A stretch of DNA of 64,000 nt, from assembly GCF_002811875.1 (NCBI RefSeq), contig NZ_NPDZ01000010.1, positions 1 through 64,000 on the forward strand, read 5' to 3'. Source of the stretch: Leptospira perolatii. Lineage in GTDB: Bacteria; Spirochaetota; Leptospiria; Leptospirales; Leptospiraceae. Made by a program: the position numbers and the translations under genes. Shown piece by piece: positions 10,001-18,481 of the stretch. The notes below the pieces were generated by a model. It worked only from the letters and a program-made list of their open reading frames with translations, was not told the origin of the DNA and searched no databases. Positions within the stretch are counted from its first letter, which is position 1; every line of letters starts with the position of its first letter.

Positions 10001-10257
10001 ACGTAGCCTCGTTTGCTGCTCGCAAGGCAGGCAAAATTCACAAGGCTTTAGATTTCGCTGAACGCTTAAAGTTAAGGGAACCGGACCACTTTAAGAATTT
10101 GTTGAATTTGAGCGAAATTTTTATCGTTCTAAAAAACTACTCTCGCGCGGCTTCCTCGATTCATGCAGCACTAAAAATCGAACCCGAAAATGAAACTGCA
10201 CTAAGAATCTCTGCCATACTTAAAAAACACGCCAAAGAAAATGGAAAGGGTGTTTGA
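7096..10257 (+). CDS. Membrane PP2C-type (SpoIIE) phosphatase with HAMP and TPR domains (paralogue)
   Basis: This 1053-residue protein has the same architecture as the divergent neighbour. Hydrophobic helices occupy residues ~8-260, and an extracytoplasmic insert of about 240 residues (262-505) is much longer than in the paralogue. A helix lies at 510-530, HAMP at ~531-583 and a coiled coil at 583-620. The SpoIIE phosphatase carries IGGD (665-668), LNGDAMGKS (686-694) and SDGRDD (820-825), and TPR-like repeats fill ~890-1045. Sequence identity is high in the phosphatase core and low in the sensor parts, as expected if the two respond to different signals but act on related targets. No strong ribosome binding site is visible before ATG 7096. 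Confidence 0.87.
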   Translation: MDQFYFNFYFFGSLNACLFSLYVSLFFLTLKGRSKAAFHLGLSTIAMTLYHFGYMLAFVSYETWTIYHRLFAIVGPLMGFVQCFIFFFYFPGPKKVNTGLTIYGLLYLGIIAISIAYMIVSLNSVQRFVMGSDYWDFETYQFYKIFAIIILGYNLSFISSAVWRAIVEKGPERRWIIYIALAYSTITVVPGILNALSRDGLITRKVFQNVVSIAMVAGLFMVLIVYANATKEKTTILSKIVAVTLATFLLAFQLVGYIILSKYDISYDQIKAQAAQLAVFQGQKPDSLSYIISFDPKENKFNTEKGEKDSRFDSEDRQELRFFNVVRNLTGLGSMEAKQRWEISKKLLSNAPKEFYAYEEGLRQFLESKGNSKVTDKEVASFFRDCTQNLNVVKSRFLNLPSKTDARAVGKLLSSDKIGLSGILSKVNEKVQKEIESGKSPLEIRTAVIIPLSPIREVGERIYRGTKFMNSGDKLPQFYVSYLVVNSLDEKIYEVGFDYRSLRAFIHEPSFVLVSFLLIVMFTISFGFRYFFHNAFVKPMEEVVVGLTEVNSGNFEYRLTPRVEDEIGFIARSFNRMARSIQAARKRLEQYANGLEEKVKERTKELEQTLGEVQELKRQQDGDYFLTSLLIKPLGANRAIQENVKVDFLMEQKKKFTFRKYHDEIGGDLNISNRIQLQGRSYTVFLNGDAMGKSMQGAGGALVLGAVFESIIERTKLVESMKELSPERWLKNAFIELHKVFESFDGSMLVSSVIGLVDDEIGILYFLNAEHPWTVLYRDGIASFIENEFMFRKLGTTGMEGSIFIKTFQLEPGDVIFAGSDGRDDIIVGTDADGDRIINDDELVFLRTVEEAKGDLNEIYRITLKKGLLSDDLSLIRLSFKAEEGMDEIEDEKKERVRELLRKARNSSQNKDIQEAISYLEEAEALDSRIPEVKKNFVKLFLKLKDYSQAVRHAEDYISIKPIDSEILYVASFAARKAGKIHKALDFAERLKLREPDHFKNLLNLSEIFIVLKNYSRAASSIHAALKIEPENETALRISAILKKHAKENGKGV

Positions 10258-10388
10258 CTTTCGACTTTGCTCCTAAATTCCATCGAGCAATTTATTGAAG
10301 AGATAGAGTGCAACTCAGGAAGTTTTCAAGCTATCGCTTTGTTTATCAAATTGCAGATCTTGCTAGAGCAGGTTGCAAGTAATATTGA

Positions 10389-11135
10389 TTAGGCTATACC
10401 GGTAGCTAAAATCCAGATTCCGAATCCGTGCGTAATCGTAGAAGAAACGATTCCCCATTTCGAAGCGATAAATCCACAGATTACGCCTTCCCAAAGTGCA
10501 AATGCGAGAAGAGGAAGTCCTACAGAGCTAACTGTTGTTGCTAAGAAAATATGAAAAAAGGAAAAGCTTACGCCCGAGATAATGGACGCTCGAACCCATC
10601 CGAATTTTTCCTCTGCAATGCCTCTGATATATCCTCTAAATAAAAATTCTTCGTACAAATTTCCGACCAAAGCAAACCACAGCAGCGGTAAGTAAAGGCT
10701 CGATGAAACAATACCTCCAGCGTTCGAAGAACCTGTCCATCTGTTCAAAAACCAAATAGGTAGCGCGACTAAGATTCCGGACAGAATGCCGACAGTAATT
10801 CCGAGGATCTTGTTTCCATTAACCCATAGGATCCATTCTCTATTTTCAGAATCAAACTTCCAAAGCGAGACGACGATGGCTAAAGAAAAAAAACCTAGCA
10901 AGATTAAGATTGGAGGAGAATCCGAAAGTCGGATCCAGAAACCTCCCGCAGAACCAAAGGCCCAAAGTCGGGCCCCCGTCATCGCATCCCGGAACAAAAC
11001 AAAGAGTAGGATATAGATCAAAATCCTAAGCCTTGCATCAGGTTTGATGGATATCCAAAATAGGACTGTGATCGCAAGTGCTGGTAACACTCTTAGAATA
11101 TAATCACCTAAAGGTTGGAGTAGTGTTATTTCCAA
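10389..11135 (-). CDS. CPBP family intramembrane metalloprotease
   Basis: This 248-residue, multi-helix membrane protein carries the CPBP (Abi, Rce1-like) signature: EEFLFRGYI at 162-170 (Glu162, Glu163, Arg167), FFHIF with His195, and His236 in ITHGFGIW. These residues form the metal site in the family. CPBP proteins process or protect against peptides or assist in prenyl-protein cleavage. The substrate here is unknown. It lies 32 bp downstream of, and on the same strand as, an ABC-2 exporter pair, so it may be cotranscribed and act on an exported product. The fold assignment is firm, the link to the exporter is inferred. Confidence 0.85.
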   Translation of the reverse strand: MEITLLQPLGDYILRVLPALAITVLFWISIKPDARLRILIYILLFVLFRDAMTGARLWAFGSAGGFWIRLSDSPPILILLGFFSLAIVVSLWKFDSENREWILWVNGNKILGITVGILSGILVALPIWFLNRWTGSSNAGGIVSSSLYLPLLWFALVGNLYEEFLFRGYIRGIAEEKFGWVRASIISGVSFSFFHIFLATTVSSVGLPLLAFALWEGVICGFIASKWGIVSSTITHGFGIWILATGIA

Positions 11136-11167
11136 ATTGCAAAGATCCTATTTTATAATTTAATAAA

Positions 11168-11929
11168 TTATTTTTTAATGTGATATCCTGTCTTAAAGAT
11201 CCACCAAACAACGATTAAGCATCCTGTCAGAAAAAGAGTAATCATTGCGAGACTGATGCCCACTTGAACATCCGCAAGTTCGTAAAAACTCCATCGAAAT
11301 CCGCTGACTAAATAGAGTACTGGATTGAACAAAGTCACTGTTTGCCAGAATGGAGGCAGCATATTTACAGAGTAAAAACTTCCTCCTAGAAAAACCAATG
11401 GAGTGATTATAAGTAACGGAATCAATTGTAACTTTTCGAAATTGTCTGCCCAAATTCCGATGATAAATCCGAAAAGACTAAACGAAATAGAAGTTAGGAT
11501 TAGGAAGAACACCATTAAAAACGGATGTGCGATTTTGACGGGAACAAAGAAAGAAGCTGTGACCAGCATGATTGCTCCGAGGATCACTGATTTTGTTGCA
11601 GCAGCCCCTACAAAACCGAAAAGTATTTCTACCATCGAGACAGGCGCCGAAAGAATTTCGTAAATCGTTCCGGTGAATTTCGGAAAGTAAATCCCGAACG
11701 AAGCGTTGGCAATACTATGGGTTAATAACGAAAGCATAATTAATCCCGGAACAATAAACGATCCGTAGGGTACTCCGTTCACTTCTTGGATTCTGGATCC
11801 GATCGCAGAGCCAAAAACTATGAAATAAAGCGAAGTGGATATTACTGGAGAAGCGATGCTCTGTAGTAAAGTCCTCCAAGTCCTGGACATTTCGAATAAA
11901 TAAATGGATTTGATTGCGTGAATGTTCAT
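11168..11929 (-). CDS. ABC-2 type transporter, permease subunit
   Basis: This 253-residue protein has about six membrane helices and the ABC-2 permease pattern, with a conserved stretch [20 protein letters not shown] (~58-77) and a second around [20 protein letters not shown]. It would form the membrane channel of a drug, polysaccharide or lipid exporter with the ATPase encoded just upstream. The start codon overlaps the stop of that gene (TAATG), showing translational coupling. The cargo cannot be read from the sequence; DrrB/NodJ-like drug or oligosaccharide exporters are the nearest general type. Confidence 0.88.
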   Translation of the reverse strand: MNIHAIKSIYLFEMSRTWRTLLQSIASPVISTSLYFIVFGSAIGSRIQEVNGVPYGSFIVPGLIMLSLLTHSIANASFGIYFPKFTGTIYEILSAPVSMVEILFGFVGAAATKSVILGAIMLVTASFFVPVKIAHPFLMVFFLILTSISFSLFGFIIGIWADNFEKLQLIPLLIITPLVFLGGSFYSVNMLPPFWQTVTLFNPVLYLVSGFRWSFYELADVQVGISLAMITLFLTGCLIVVWWIFKTGYHIKK

Positions 11930-12876
11930 TAGGATTCCTTTACGAGTTTTACAAATATTTCTTCTAGAGAGCTTTGGGTTGTGTTTAGATCTTTAAAGTC
12001 TATTTTTGCACGACGCAAATCATCCAAAAGATTGGTTATGCCGGTTTGCTTACTTTGAGTATCGTAGGTATAAGTCAGTTTTTTTCCGTCGGAAGAAATC
12101 TCCAACTCGTGCGATTTAAGAGAAGTAGGTAGCTTACGCACAGGAGAGTTTAGATCCAGTATAAGCTGTCTTTTTCCTAACTTGCGCATTAGCTCTTTCT
12201 TATCTTCTACTAAGATAAGTTCTCCATTGTTTATTACTCCGATTCTATCGGCGATTTCCTCGGCCTCTTCGATGTAATGCGTGGTTAGGATAATTGTTAC
12301 TCCAGAGTCTCGTAAAGAACGAACTATATTCCACATATCTTTTCTTAATTCTACGTCCACTCCGGCAGTAGGTTCGTCCAAAAATAATATCTTTGGTTCG
12401 TGGGCTAAAGCCTTAGCGATCAAAACTCTCCGCTTCATACCACCGGAAAGAGTCATCGTCATCTGGTCCTTTCTTTCTAGTAAAGAGAGTGATTTTAAAA
12501 CTTTCTCCACATGCTCTTTGTTTGGTGCCTTTCCAAAAAGGCCACGTGTAAAAGTTACTGTTGTCCATACGGATTCGAAGGAGTGCAATGTTAGCTCCTG
12601 CGGAACTAACCCTATGATCGATCTGGTAAATCGAAAGTCTTCGATGATATCTTTGTTAGCGACAGTAACCGAACCGGAACTCGGATTTACTATCCCACAA
12701 ATAATCGAGATCAAGGTAGTTTTACCCGCTCCGTTTGGGCCTAACAAGGCGATAATTTCGCCTTCTTGAATTTCCAAATTAACATTCTTTAATGCTTGAG
12801 AGCCCTTACCGTATGTCTTGGAAAGATTATTAATTGATATGATCGGTTGCTTTGAATTCTTCTTTGTAATCTTCAT
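11929..12876 (-). CDS. ABC transporter ATP-binding subunit (ABC-2 exporter)
   Basis: This 315-residue ATPase has Walker [10 protein letters not shown] (46-54), Q-loop Gln93, signature LSGGM (143-147), Walker B ILFLDEP (163-169) and switch His200. A C-terminal extension of about 80 residues beyond the nucleotide-binding domain, ending in [12 protein letters not shown], is typical of DrrA/CcmA-like exporters. It overlaps the permease gene by one base and probably heads an operon with it and the CPBP protease. It acts at the inner face of the cytoplasmic membrane, powering export. Confidence 0.92.
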   Translation of the reverse strand: MKITKKNSKQPIISINNLSKTYGKGSQALKNVNLEIQEGEIIALLGPNGAGKTTLISIICGIVNPSSGSVTVANKDIIEDFRFTRSIIGLVPQELTLHSFESVWTTVTFTRGLFGKAPNKEHVEKVLKSLSLLERKDQMTMTLSGGMKRRVLIAKALAHEPKILFLDEPTAGVDVELRKDMWNIVRSLRDSGVTIILTTHYIEEAEEIADRIGVINNGELILVEDKKELMRKLGKRQLILDLNSPVRKLPTSLKSHELEISSDGKKLTYTYDTQSKQTGITNLLDDLRRAKIDFKDLNTTQSSLEEIFVKLVKES

Positions 12877-13125
12877 GTCTTAAATGTTCCGCGAACTTCA
12901 GTGGCCTTTAAAATGTCCAGCCTAAGAATCGCAGGAATGCTTGCTACCATCATTTCGATTGGTGGACCTCATCGACCGGAGTCTGTCGTTTTAAGGAGTG
13001 TATCTATGGGTAAGGGCAATAAATAATAAAAAATCGGTTTTGACCGGATCGGGCTATTTTTGCACGGATGAGGTTAGCGGGCAAATTATAAGTGTTGTAT
13101 CCTCTGATCATTGTAGGAGGACGTA

Positions 13126-13770
13126 ATGTCTCATTTATTAAGAATTGATGCAAGTGCGAGATTAGAAGGATCCGTCTCTAGAGAGTTAGCTGACGCATTT
13201 GAGGAAAAATGGAAAGCAGCTCATCCCAGGGGCAAGATCTCTTATCGCGATCTTGTCGCTTATCCAATTCCACATTTAAGCGAAATGACAATCCAAGGGT
13301 TCTACGCTCCGCCACCATTAAACGGAAAGCTGAGTAGCGCCACTGCGATTTCTGATCAGCTCATTGAAGAACTCAGATCAGTCGACACAGTTTTGATCAG
13401 TACACCAATGTACAACTTTACAGTGCCATCCGTACTGAAAGCATATATCGATCAGATCGTAAGGATTGGAAAATCGTTTTCTATGACGGATCACAGTTTT
13501 CAGGGGTTGTTAACAGGAAAGCGGGCCTTTGTGATTACAGCAAGCGGTGCTGTCTTTTCGGATTCGAAAATGGAGGAGAAGAATCACCTCGATTCCTACT
13601 TAAGCTTAATCTTTGGCTTTATCGGATTCGATCATGTTGAAATTGCGAGGGTAGAAGGAACTGCCACGTCGCCTTCTGCATTCCAAGAATCCAGAACCAG
13701 GGCTATAAAAAGTATGGACGGATTTCTTTTGAAGGATAAGAAATTAGAAAAGGCGGCCTCCTTCGTTTGA
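13126..13770 (+). CDS. azoR: FMN-dependent NADH-azoreductase / NAD(P)H quinone oxidoreductase (flavodoxin-like fold)
   Basis: This 214-residue protein begins LLRIDASAR (4-12), the FMN-phosphate loop of AzoR-type reductases, and carries PMYNFTVPS (94-102), the isoalloxazine-contact motif of that family. Family members reduce quinones and azo dyes at the expense of NADH and protect against electrophile stress. A good Shine-Dalgarno sequence (GTAGGAGG) precedes ATG 13126. An AraC-type regulator gene follows 76 bp downstream on the same strand and may control it. Length and motifs fit the family throughout. Confidence 0.9.
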   Translation: MSHLLRIDASARLEGSVSRELADAFEEKWKAAHPRGKISYRDLVAYPIPHLSEMTIQGFYAPPPLNGKLSSATAISDQLIEELRSVDTVLISTPMYNFTVPSVLKAYIDQIVRIGKSFSMTDHSFQGLLTGKRAFVITASGAVFSDSKMEEKNHLDSYLSLIFGFIGFDHVEIARVEGTATSPSAFQESRTRAIKSMDGFLLKDKKLEKAASFV

Positions 13771-13797
13771 AGTCCTTAATTTCTCGGAAAAATCTGG

Positions 13798-13814
13798 GTG
13801 GTCGCTTTGACCAC
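13798..13814 (+). promoter_or_regulatory. Inverted repeat between azoR and the AraC-type gene
   Basis: GTGGTC (13798-13803) and GACCAC (13809-13814) form a 6-5-6 inverted repeat. Its TTTGACC core recurs upstream of azoR at 13039-13045 within CGGTTTTGACCG. It could be a binding site of the AraC-type protein or a weak processing hairpin; there is no T tract. Confidence 0.3.
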
Positions 13815-13846
13815 TCGGATTAAATCAGAAAGGAGTAATAAATAAA

Positions 13847-14719
13847 ATGTTTATAGTTCCTCAACATTTATCCAACACTCCGAACGTCGAGTGTCTTGCC
13901 GCGAATCTGAATTCAGGAATCTATTACAAAGATCTTGAAAAGCCGGTAATCAGGTCCGAAGTATTCGTTTCGAGTCTTTCTCTTTCCGTAGTATTAAAGG
14001 GAGACAAAAGAATCTCTTCCTTTGAAGGGGAGGAAATCCCAATAGACGAAGGGGAGATCGTCTTGATGCCGAAGGATCTTTATATGGTAACCGATTTGTT
14101 GCCTGTACAAAATCGATTTGAGAGTTTTATTTTCTTTTTCAGCCAGGACATTGTGGATGAATTTCTAGCATCCAAGTCAGTTAGACTGCTTACCAATTCG
14201 GATCGGGAGATGCTATTTCATTTGCCATACTCTCAGTCGATCGATCTCTTTTTGACGAATCTACGATCCTTATTCAAAGGAGTAAAGCGCGGCAAAAAAG
14301 ATCTTCTCAGATGGAAGTTGCTGGAGCTCCTTCAACTGGTTACGATAGAGGATAAATCTGAAACTTTCATTTCCTATTTATTATCGAACTCTGTGAAAAA
14401 GGAGAGAGACTTACAAGAATTCATGAACAAGAACTATGATAAACCTTTATCCGTGGAAGACTATGCCGATCTTACCGGAAGGAGCTTGTCCACATTTCAA
14501 AGAGAATTCAAGAAAATGTTTCATTGTCCTCCGGGTCAATGGTTGCTGGACAAGAGAATGGAAAAGGCTCGTTCTATTTTAGAAAAAGGAAATACTACAG
14601 TCACCGACGTTGCTTTTGAGATAGGATACGAGAATATTTCTCATTTTATTAAAGCTTATAAACAGAAATATAATATTTCCCCAAAGCAATTTCTTTTGCA
14701 AAGGAAAATGTCTGTATAA
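13847..14719 (+). CDS. AraC family transcriptional regulator
   Basis: This 290-residue protein has a C-terminal AraC DNA-binding domain (about 185-285) with two helix-turn-helix units. The first is around SVEDYADLTGRSLSTFQREF. The second carries the family signature VTDVAFEIGYENISHFIKAY, followed by KQKYNISPKQF. The N-terminal ~150 residues look like a cupin-type ligand domain. A Shine-Dalgarno sequence (AAAGGAG) lies 13 bp upstream of ATG 13847. Its location after an azoreductase gene suggests control of that gene in response to electrophiles or dyes, but this is inferred from position only. Confidence 0.9.
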   Translation: MFIVPQHLSNTPNVECLAANLNSGIYYKDLEKPVIRSEVFVSSLSLSVVLKGDKRISSFEGEEIPIDEGEIVLMPKDLYMVTDLLPVQNRFESFIFFFSQDIVDEFLASKSVRLLTNSDREMLFHLPYSQSIDLFLTNLRSLFKGVKRGKKDLLRWKLLELLQLVTIEDKSETFISYLLSNSVKKERDLQEFMNKNYDKPLSVEDYADLTGRSLSTFQREFKKMFHCPPGQWLLDKRMEKARSILEKGNTTVTDVAFEIGYENISHFIKAYKQKYNISPKQFLLQRKMSV

Positions 14720-14831
14720 TCGTGAATACATCCATGAATGATTATACGCCAACACTAGGGTTGCTTTAACAATCGAGAGATTTACTCCAGATTTATGTTC
14801 TGATTCGAGGGAGTTCTAAGACTCGAATGTA

Positions 14832-15413
14832 TTATTTGTCCAAACAGAGATTAAATAAAACGAAATGCCTAAGTCCGATTAAAGATTTTTGATCTTCAAA
14901 ACAAGAGTTGATTAGTCCGATTTGAAGAAAAGATCCCATGTTTACGGCTCCAATGCTCACTCCTAATTTGCCAAGGTTTGCCAAGCCGATATTGAGAGAA
15001 TACTCATCAGTGCCTATATTTGCAACGGCGACCTTTAAGCCATAACCGCGGGTTTCTTTCTCTGGAGTTTTTTCGGATTTCAATTTTCCTGTTTCGTTTA
15101 ATAAACCGACGTGGATGCCGACGGCCCTCTCAGCGATATTGTGCAATCCGACAGTTACGCCATAGCTCTCTTTGCTAAAATTAATGACACCAACCTTTGC
15201 CCCATAGAGAGAGTCGGATTCATTGAATCCTCCTACGCTCACTCCCGCGATTGTGTGAGATTTTCCATAGATTAAGTTTAGGTTGAGTGCTTCGACACCG
15301 TCTGCCACAGGCACTCTGACGCCGTACTCCGGATATACCCAAAAGCTACAGTTAACAATGAATAATAAAGGTAAAAGAAATGTAATTGAAAATTGCTTCG
15401 GTCTCTTTTTCAT
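14832..15413 (-). CDS. Predicted lipoprotein with GxxVGxxN-type repeats (hypothetical)
   Basis: Starting at ATG 15413 the protein has 193 residues, a basic N-terminus, a hydrophobic stretch and a lipobox-like LFIVNC (Cys22). The mature part is built from about eight short units of the type YGxxVGxxN (for example YGAKVGVINF, YGVTVGLHNI, VGIHVGLLNE, YSLNIGLANL). This regular Gly/Asn pattern suggests a beta-structured surface protein. Similar repeat lipoproteins are, from memory, common in Leptospira, but I do not recognise a named family. A TTG at 15422 is a weaker alternative start. The gene follows the hydrolase gene by 56 bp on the same strand. Confidence 0.72.
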   Translation of the reverse strand: MKKRPKQFSITFLLPLLFIVNCSFWVYPEYGVRVPVADGVEALNLNLIYGKSHTIAGVSVGGFNESDSLYGAKVGVINFSKESYGVTVGLHNIAERAVGIHVGLLNETGKLKSEKTPEKETRGYGLKVAVANIGTDEYSLNIGLANLGKLGVSIGAVNMGSFLQIGLINSCFEDQKSLIGLRHFVLFNLCLDK

Positions 15414-15469
15414 CTGAATCAATTAGCTTATCCTTTTTAAATATAAGGCAGTCAAAATTTTTTGGCTTT

Positions 15470-16354
15470 TCATTTTGGAATTTCCAACAGTATCTGTTTG
15501 ATCAAATCGAATTCCCTCCATGGCAAAAAGTGATCTTGTTCCGAAAGTAAGATTGCTTTTGCAATAGTTCCTTCCGGAAAAACACGTTTTGCAAATTCCA
15601 AATTTTCTGGAGAAACTAGAGTATCTTTTTCCCCCTGGATGATATAAGCTTTGGCCTTTAGTTGACTCCAAGTAGGTTGTAAAGTGGCTAACTGTTCTTT
15701 GAGAGGCAGCATTTCGTCGTTACTTACAATTAGAGATTTGGGTAAAAGATTTTTTGCGACCCAACTATTCGCGAATTTGTTGTACCACTTGATCTCTTCC
15801 TGTTCGGGATCTAATGCCGCGGCTAATAAGACGATTTCAGTTACATGGGAGGGGAGCAACGTAGCAATCCTTCCTGCGATTGGTCCTCCATAGGAATGCC
15901 CAACGATCACTAAGTGCTTCCCGATTGGACGACTGAGTTTGGAAAGAAAGAAACTTACAGATGCGGATATTCTCTTTGCCTGTTCTTCCGGATCAGGAAC
16001 GGACGCATCCGATTCACCATTTCTAAATCCAGGCCGATTCAAACTAATGATACAGTATGTTTTCCTTAATTCAGGATCTTTCATATACTTTAGATAATGT
16101 ATCCAGTTTCCGGGAGATCCGTGAACAAATACCAAAATATTTCTACGTGTCTGTGTTCCACAATCTACTTCTACAGCCTGGATAGAGTTTGTCCCAGGTA
16201 GTGATTCCAATTCTTGAATCTGTACCTTGGCTCCAGATTGGTTGAGAGAAGCTAACGCTTCTGATTCTTCCATTCTCCATTCTTCGAAGGATACGCAGGA
16301 GCTAAATCCAACAAGTAAAATGCAAATTAATCCGATCGGATTAGAATGTTTCAT
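15470..16354 (-). CDS. Alpha/beta hydrolase, predicted lipoprotein
   Basis: This 294-residue protein has a signal peptide ending VGFSSC (Cys20). The alpha/beta hydrolase core has the oxyanion segment VFVHGSPGN (75-83), nucleophile elbow GHSYGG (Ser154), acid Asp244 in GEKDTLVSP and His275 in EQDHFLPW. These residues make a complete triad, so it should be an active esterase-type enzyme in the envelope. It is not closely related to the other lipoprotein hydrolase at 2427 beyond the fold. It is probably cotranscribed with the repeat lipoprotein gene just downstream. The substrate is unknown. Confidence 0.87.
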   Translation of the reverse strand: MKHSNPIGLICILLVGFSSCVSFEEWRMEESEALASLNQSGAKVQIQELESLPGTNSIQAVEVDCGTQTRRNILVFVHGSPGNWIHYLKYMKDPELRKTYCIISLNRPGFRNGESDASVPDPEEQAKRISASVSFFLSKLSRPIGKHLVIVGHSYGGPIAGRIATLLPSHVTEIVLLAAALDPEQEEIKWYNKFANSWVAKNLLPKSLIVSNDEMLPLKEQLATLQPTWSQLKAKAYIIQGEKDTLVSPENLEFAKRVFPEGTIAKAILLSEQDHFLPWREFDLIKQILLEIPK

Positions 16355-16433
16355 AAAAAAATTTCCAAAATATGCTTAACTTTTTCCAAGATAGATCGTT
16401 CCTAATTAGTAGGAGCATTCCAAGGAGAAGTGT

Positions 16434-17099
16434 ATGGATTTTTCGAAACTTCCCAAGGGCCATTGGAGAGGAACTTACTCTAGTCATATTTTACTCCTTG
16501 AAAATTTTCTTCGACCGATTTCAGGAAAGCCCGGCGGAGAGGCTTGCGTATATCTTGCGGGATTGATTGCGCGTAGACTAGACGATTCTTATTCCGAAGC
16601 TGCATTGACTTATCTCCTTGAAGATCCCAGCGAAATTGATGGAATCGTTCGTACTCATATTCCTTATATAGGTCAAAATGCCCCAATCGTGACCATATCT
16701 AAAATTAATGCTGAGTTCCTTTCTTTTTCCTTAGCGATGAGAGAGAATGGTAGTTTTCATCGTTTGGAAATTCTGGCACCAAAGAAATTGTTTTCTCTAG
16801 CCTCCACATTTTCTTATCGCAGTGGGAATCAAGTTCTTGGTGGAATTTTCGGTTATTTTTCATCTGAATTGGATCGCATATTAGAATTGTTAAGCGACTA
16901 TCTTTGCTTTTTAGGTGAAGAACCTAGTCCCTTTCCGCCGAGTTCTTCTATTTCTTGGTCTGATCGCTTTGAAAGCGAAAAAAACGAAAGAAACGTATTC
17001 AAAGAAAAGAATCCCGGATATGATCTTTTGGAAGAACTACCGTTTGATGCGAGAGTGAAGACGAATTCCATATTAGACAATTTGAGTGGAATTAACTGA
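16434..17099 (+). CDS. Conserved-looking hypothetical protein
   Basis: This 221-residue protein has no signal peptide or membrane segment and no domain that I recognise. It has a good Shine-Dalgarno sequence (CCAAGGAGA) seven bases before ATG 16434, and its codon use resembles that of its neighbours, so it is very likely a real gene. The sequence mentions no obvious catalytic motif. The middle part (~75-145) alternates strands and helices, and the C-terminus is charged. Its stop overlaps the end of the convergent adenylate cyclase gene by 8 bp. Confidence 0.7.
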   Translation: MDFSKLPKGHWRGTYSSHILLLENFLRPISGKPGGEACVYLAGLIARRLDDSYSEAALTYLLEDPSEIDGIVRTHIPYIGQNAPIVTISKINAEFLSFSLAMRENGSFHRLEILAPKKLFSLASTFSYRSGNQVLGGIFGYFSSELDRILELLSDYLCFLGEEPSPFPPSSSISWSDRFESEKNERNVFKEKNPGYDLLEELPFDARVKTNSILDNLSGIN

Positions 17100-18390
17100 C
17101 CTTTGCCTGAGGTTTATCCTGCAGTTTGGAATACAAATGCCAGAACGCTTGGTTTGGCTTTTGGTCGGTGCCTACGAGTTCTTTGCGAATTCCTTTGACT
17201 AAAAACATTTCGATCTCGCCTTTGTTCTTAGCTTTTATTAAGCCTCTCGATTCGCAGTCAAAGAAACTTGCGACTCCAGAATAAGTCTCTTTGGAAATAT
17301 TCACTTCTCCAGGAAGACCCGAACTTTCCATTCTGCTAGCTGTGTTCACGGTATCGCCCCAGATATCGTACGCAAATTTTTCAGTTCCGACTACTCCCGC
17401 GACAACGCTGCCAGAATGGATTCCTAGGCGAAGCTCCCAGGACGACAATCCTTTTGCACTTCTCTCTTCTTTATGGAGTTTCATAAATTTCTGAAATTCT
17501 AAACCGCATAAAATTGCGTCCACAGCATGAGTCTTATTCGGTTCCGGGAGACCACCTGCCGCCATGTAAGCGTCTCCGATTGTCTTAATTTTTTCTAATC
17601 CGTTTTTCTTGGAAATCTTATCAAATTCTTTAAAGAATAAATCCAGTTCGTTTAATAATTCTTCGGGAGTCATTTTTTCTGCAAGCTGCGTGAATCCGGC
17701 CATATCTGTAAATAGAACCGTAACACTTTCATAGCGAACTGGCATTACTTTATCATGTCTTTTTAATTCGTCTGCTACTGATTCTGGAAGAATGTTTCGA
17801 AGCAAATTGTCCGATTTGCGCCTTTCTATGTTCAGGTTTCTCCTTAAAACGAAAATCAGAACGCCTGTTAAAATCTGAACATAAAAATAATTTCCTCCTA
17901 AATCCATATACTTTTCCATCCGGTTTTCGATCGGTACGACTAAGTTCGGGTAAAAGTATTCTATGCAGTAAAGAGCGGGAGGGAAGAGCGAATAAAGGGC
18001 ATAGATAAAAACTACATTATGATCTCGTAATAAAATTGTCGCGATTACAAGAGCAGGTATAAAGTAATAATGATTTCCTCCCTGAGATCCTCCGTTCAAA
18101 AACCAGACGGACGAAAGGTAAAATAGGATCGTTAAGTTAAATGGCCAAAACAGTGAATAGTATATACTTTTCATCCTAGAAAAGTAATACATTCCCAGCA
18201 TTGCCAAGCCAGATATTAAGTTTAGAGCAAGCACTCTGTAATAGTATTCTTGTTCTACTAGAAAAATGGAGCCTAAAACGTTCGATACTCCATTAATCAG
18301 AGCGACGGCATTGAACAAACGGTGTTCCAAAGAGTTCTTTTTAGGATCTCCTACAAGTATAAAAACTAGATTAAGGATTTTATCTGTCAT
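17092..18390 (-). CDS. Membrane-bound class III adenylate cyclase
   Basis: This 432-residue protein has an N-terminal membrane module of about six helices (25-185) and a C-terminal class III cyclase domain (~215-400). Metal-binding Asp229 (FTDMAGFT) and Asp273 (IGDAYM) are present. The substrate-specifying residues Lys269 and Asp342 (YDIWGDTVN) are those of adenylyl rather than guanylyl cyclases. Transition-state residues Asn349 and Arg353 (NTASR) are intact. It should make cAMP from ATP in response to a membrane signal. The gene ends 8 bp inside the convergent hypothetical gene. Leptospira carry many such cyclases. Confidence 0.92.
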   Translation of the reverse strand: MTDKILNLVFILVGDPKKNSLEHRLFNAVALINGVSNVLGSIFLVEQEYYYRVLALNLISGLAMLGMYYFSRMKSIYYSLFWPFNLTILFYLSSVWFLNGGSQGGNHYYFIPALVIATILLRDHNVVFIYALYSLFPPALYCIEYFYPNLVVPIENRMEKYMDLGGNYFYVQILTGVLIFVLRRNLNIERRKSDNLLRNILPESVADELKRHDKVMPVRYESVTVLFTDMAGFTQLAEKMTPEELLNELDLFFKEFDKISKKNGLEKIKTIGDAYMAAGGLPEPNKTHAVDAILCGLEFQKFMKLHKEERSAKGLSSWELRLGIHSGSVVAGVVGTEKFAYDIWGDTVNTASRMESSGLPGEVNISKETYSGVASFFDCESRGLIKAKNKGEIEMFLVKGIRKELVGTDQKPNQAFWHLYSKLQDKPQAKVS

Positions 18391-18481
18391 TGCCGTTTAC
18401 ACTTCCTTTAACAATCCAACTTAATAGAAGTTCGAAGGATAATTGAATTGTTACATTATGGAAAGAAATTTCATAGAATTT

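Noticed and set aside
12281..12769. 162-codon plus-strand ORF inside the ABC ATPase gene
   Set aside because: Antisense shadow of a conserved ATPase.
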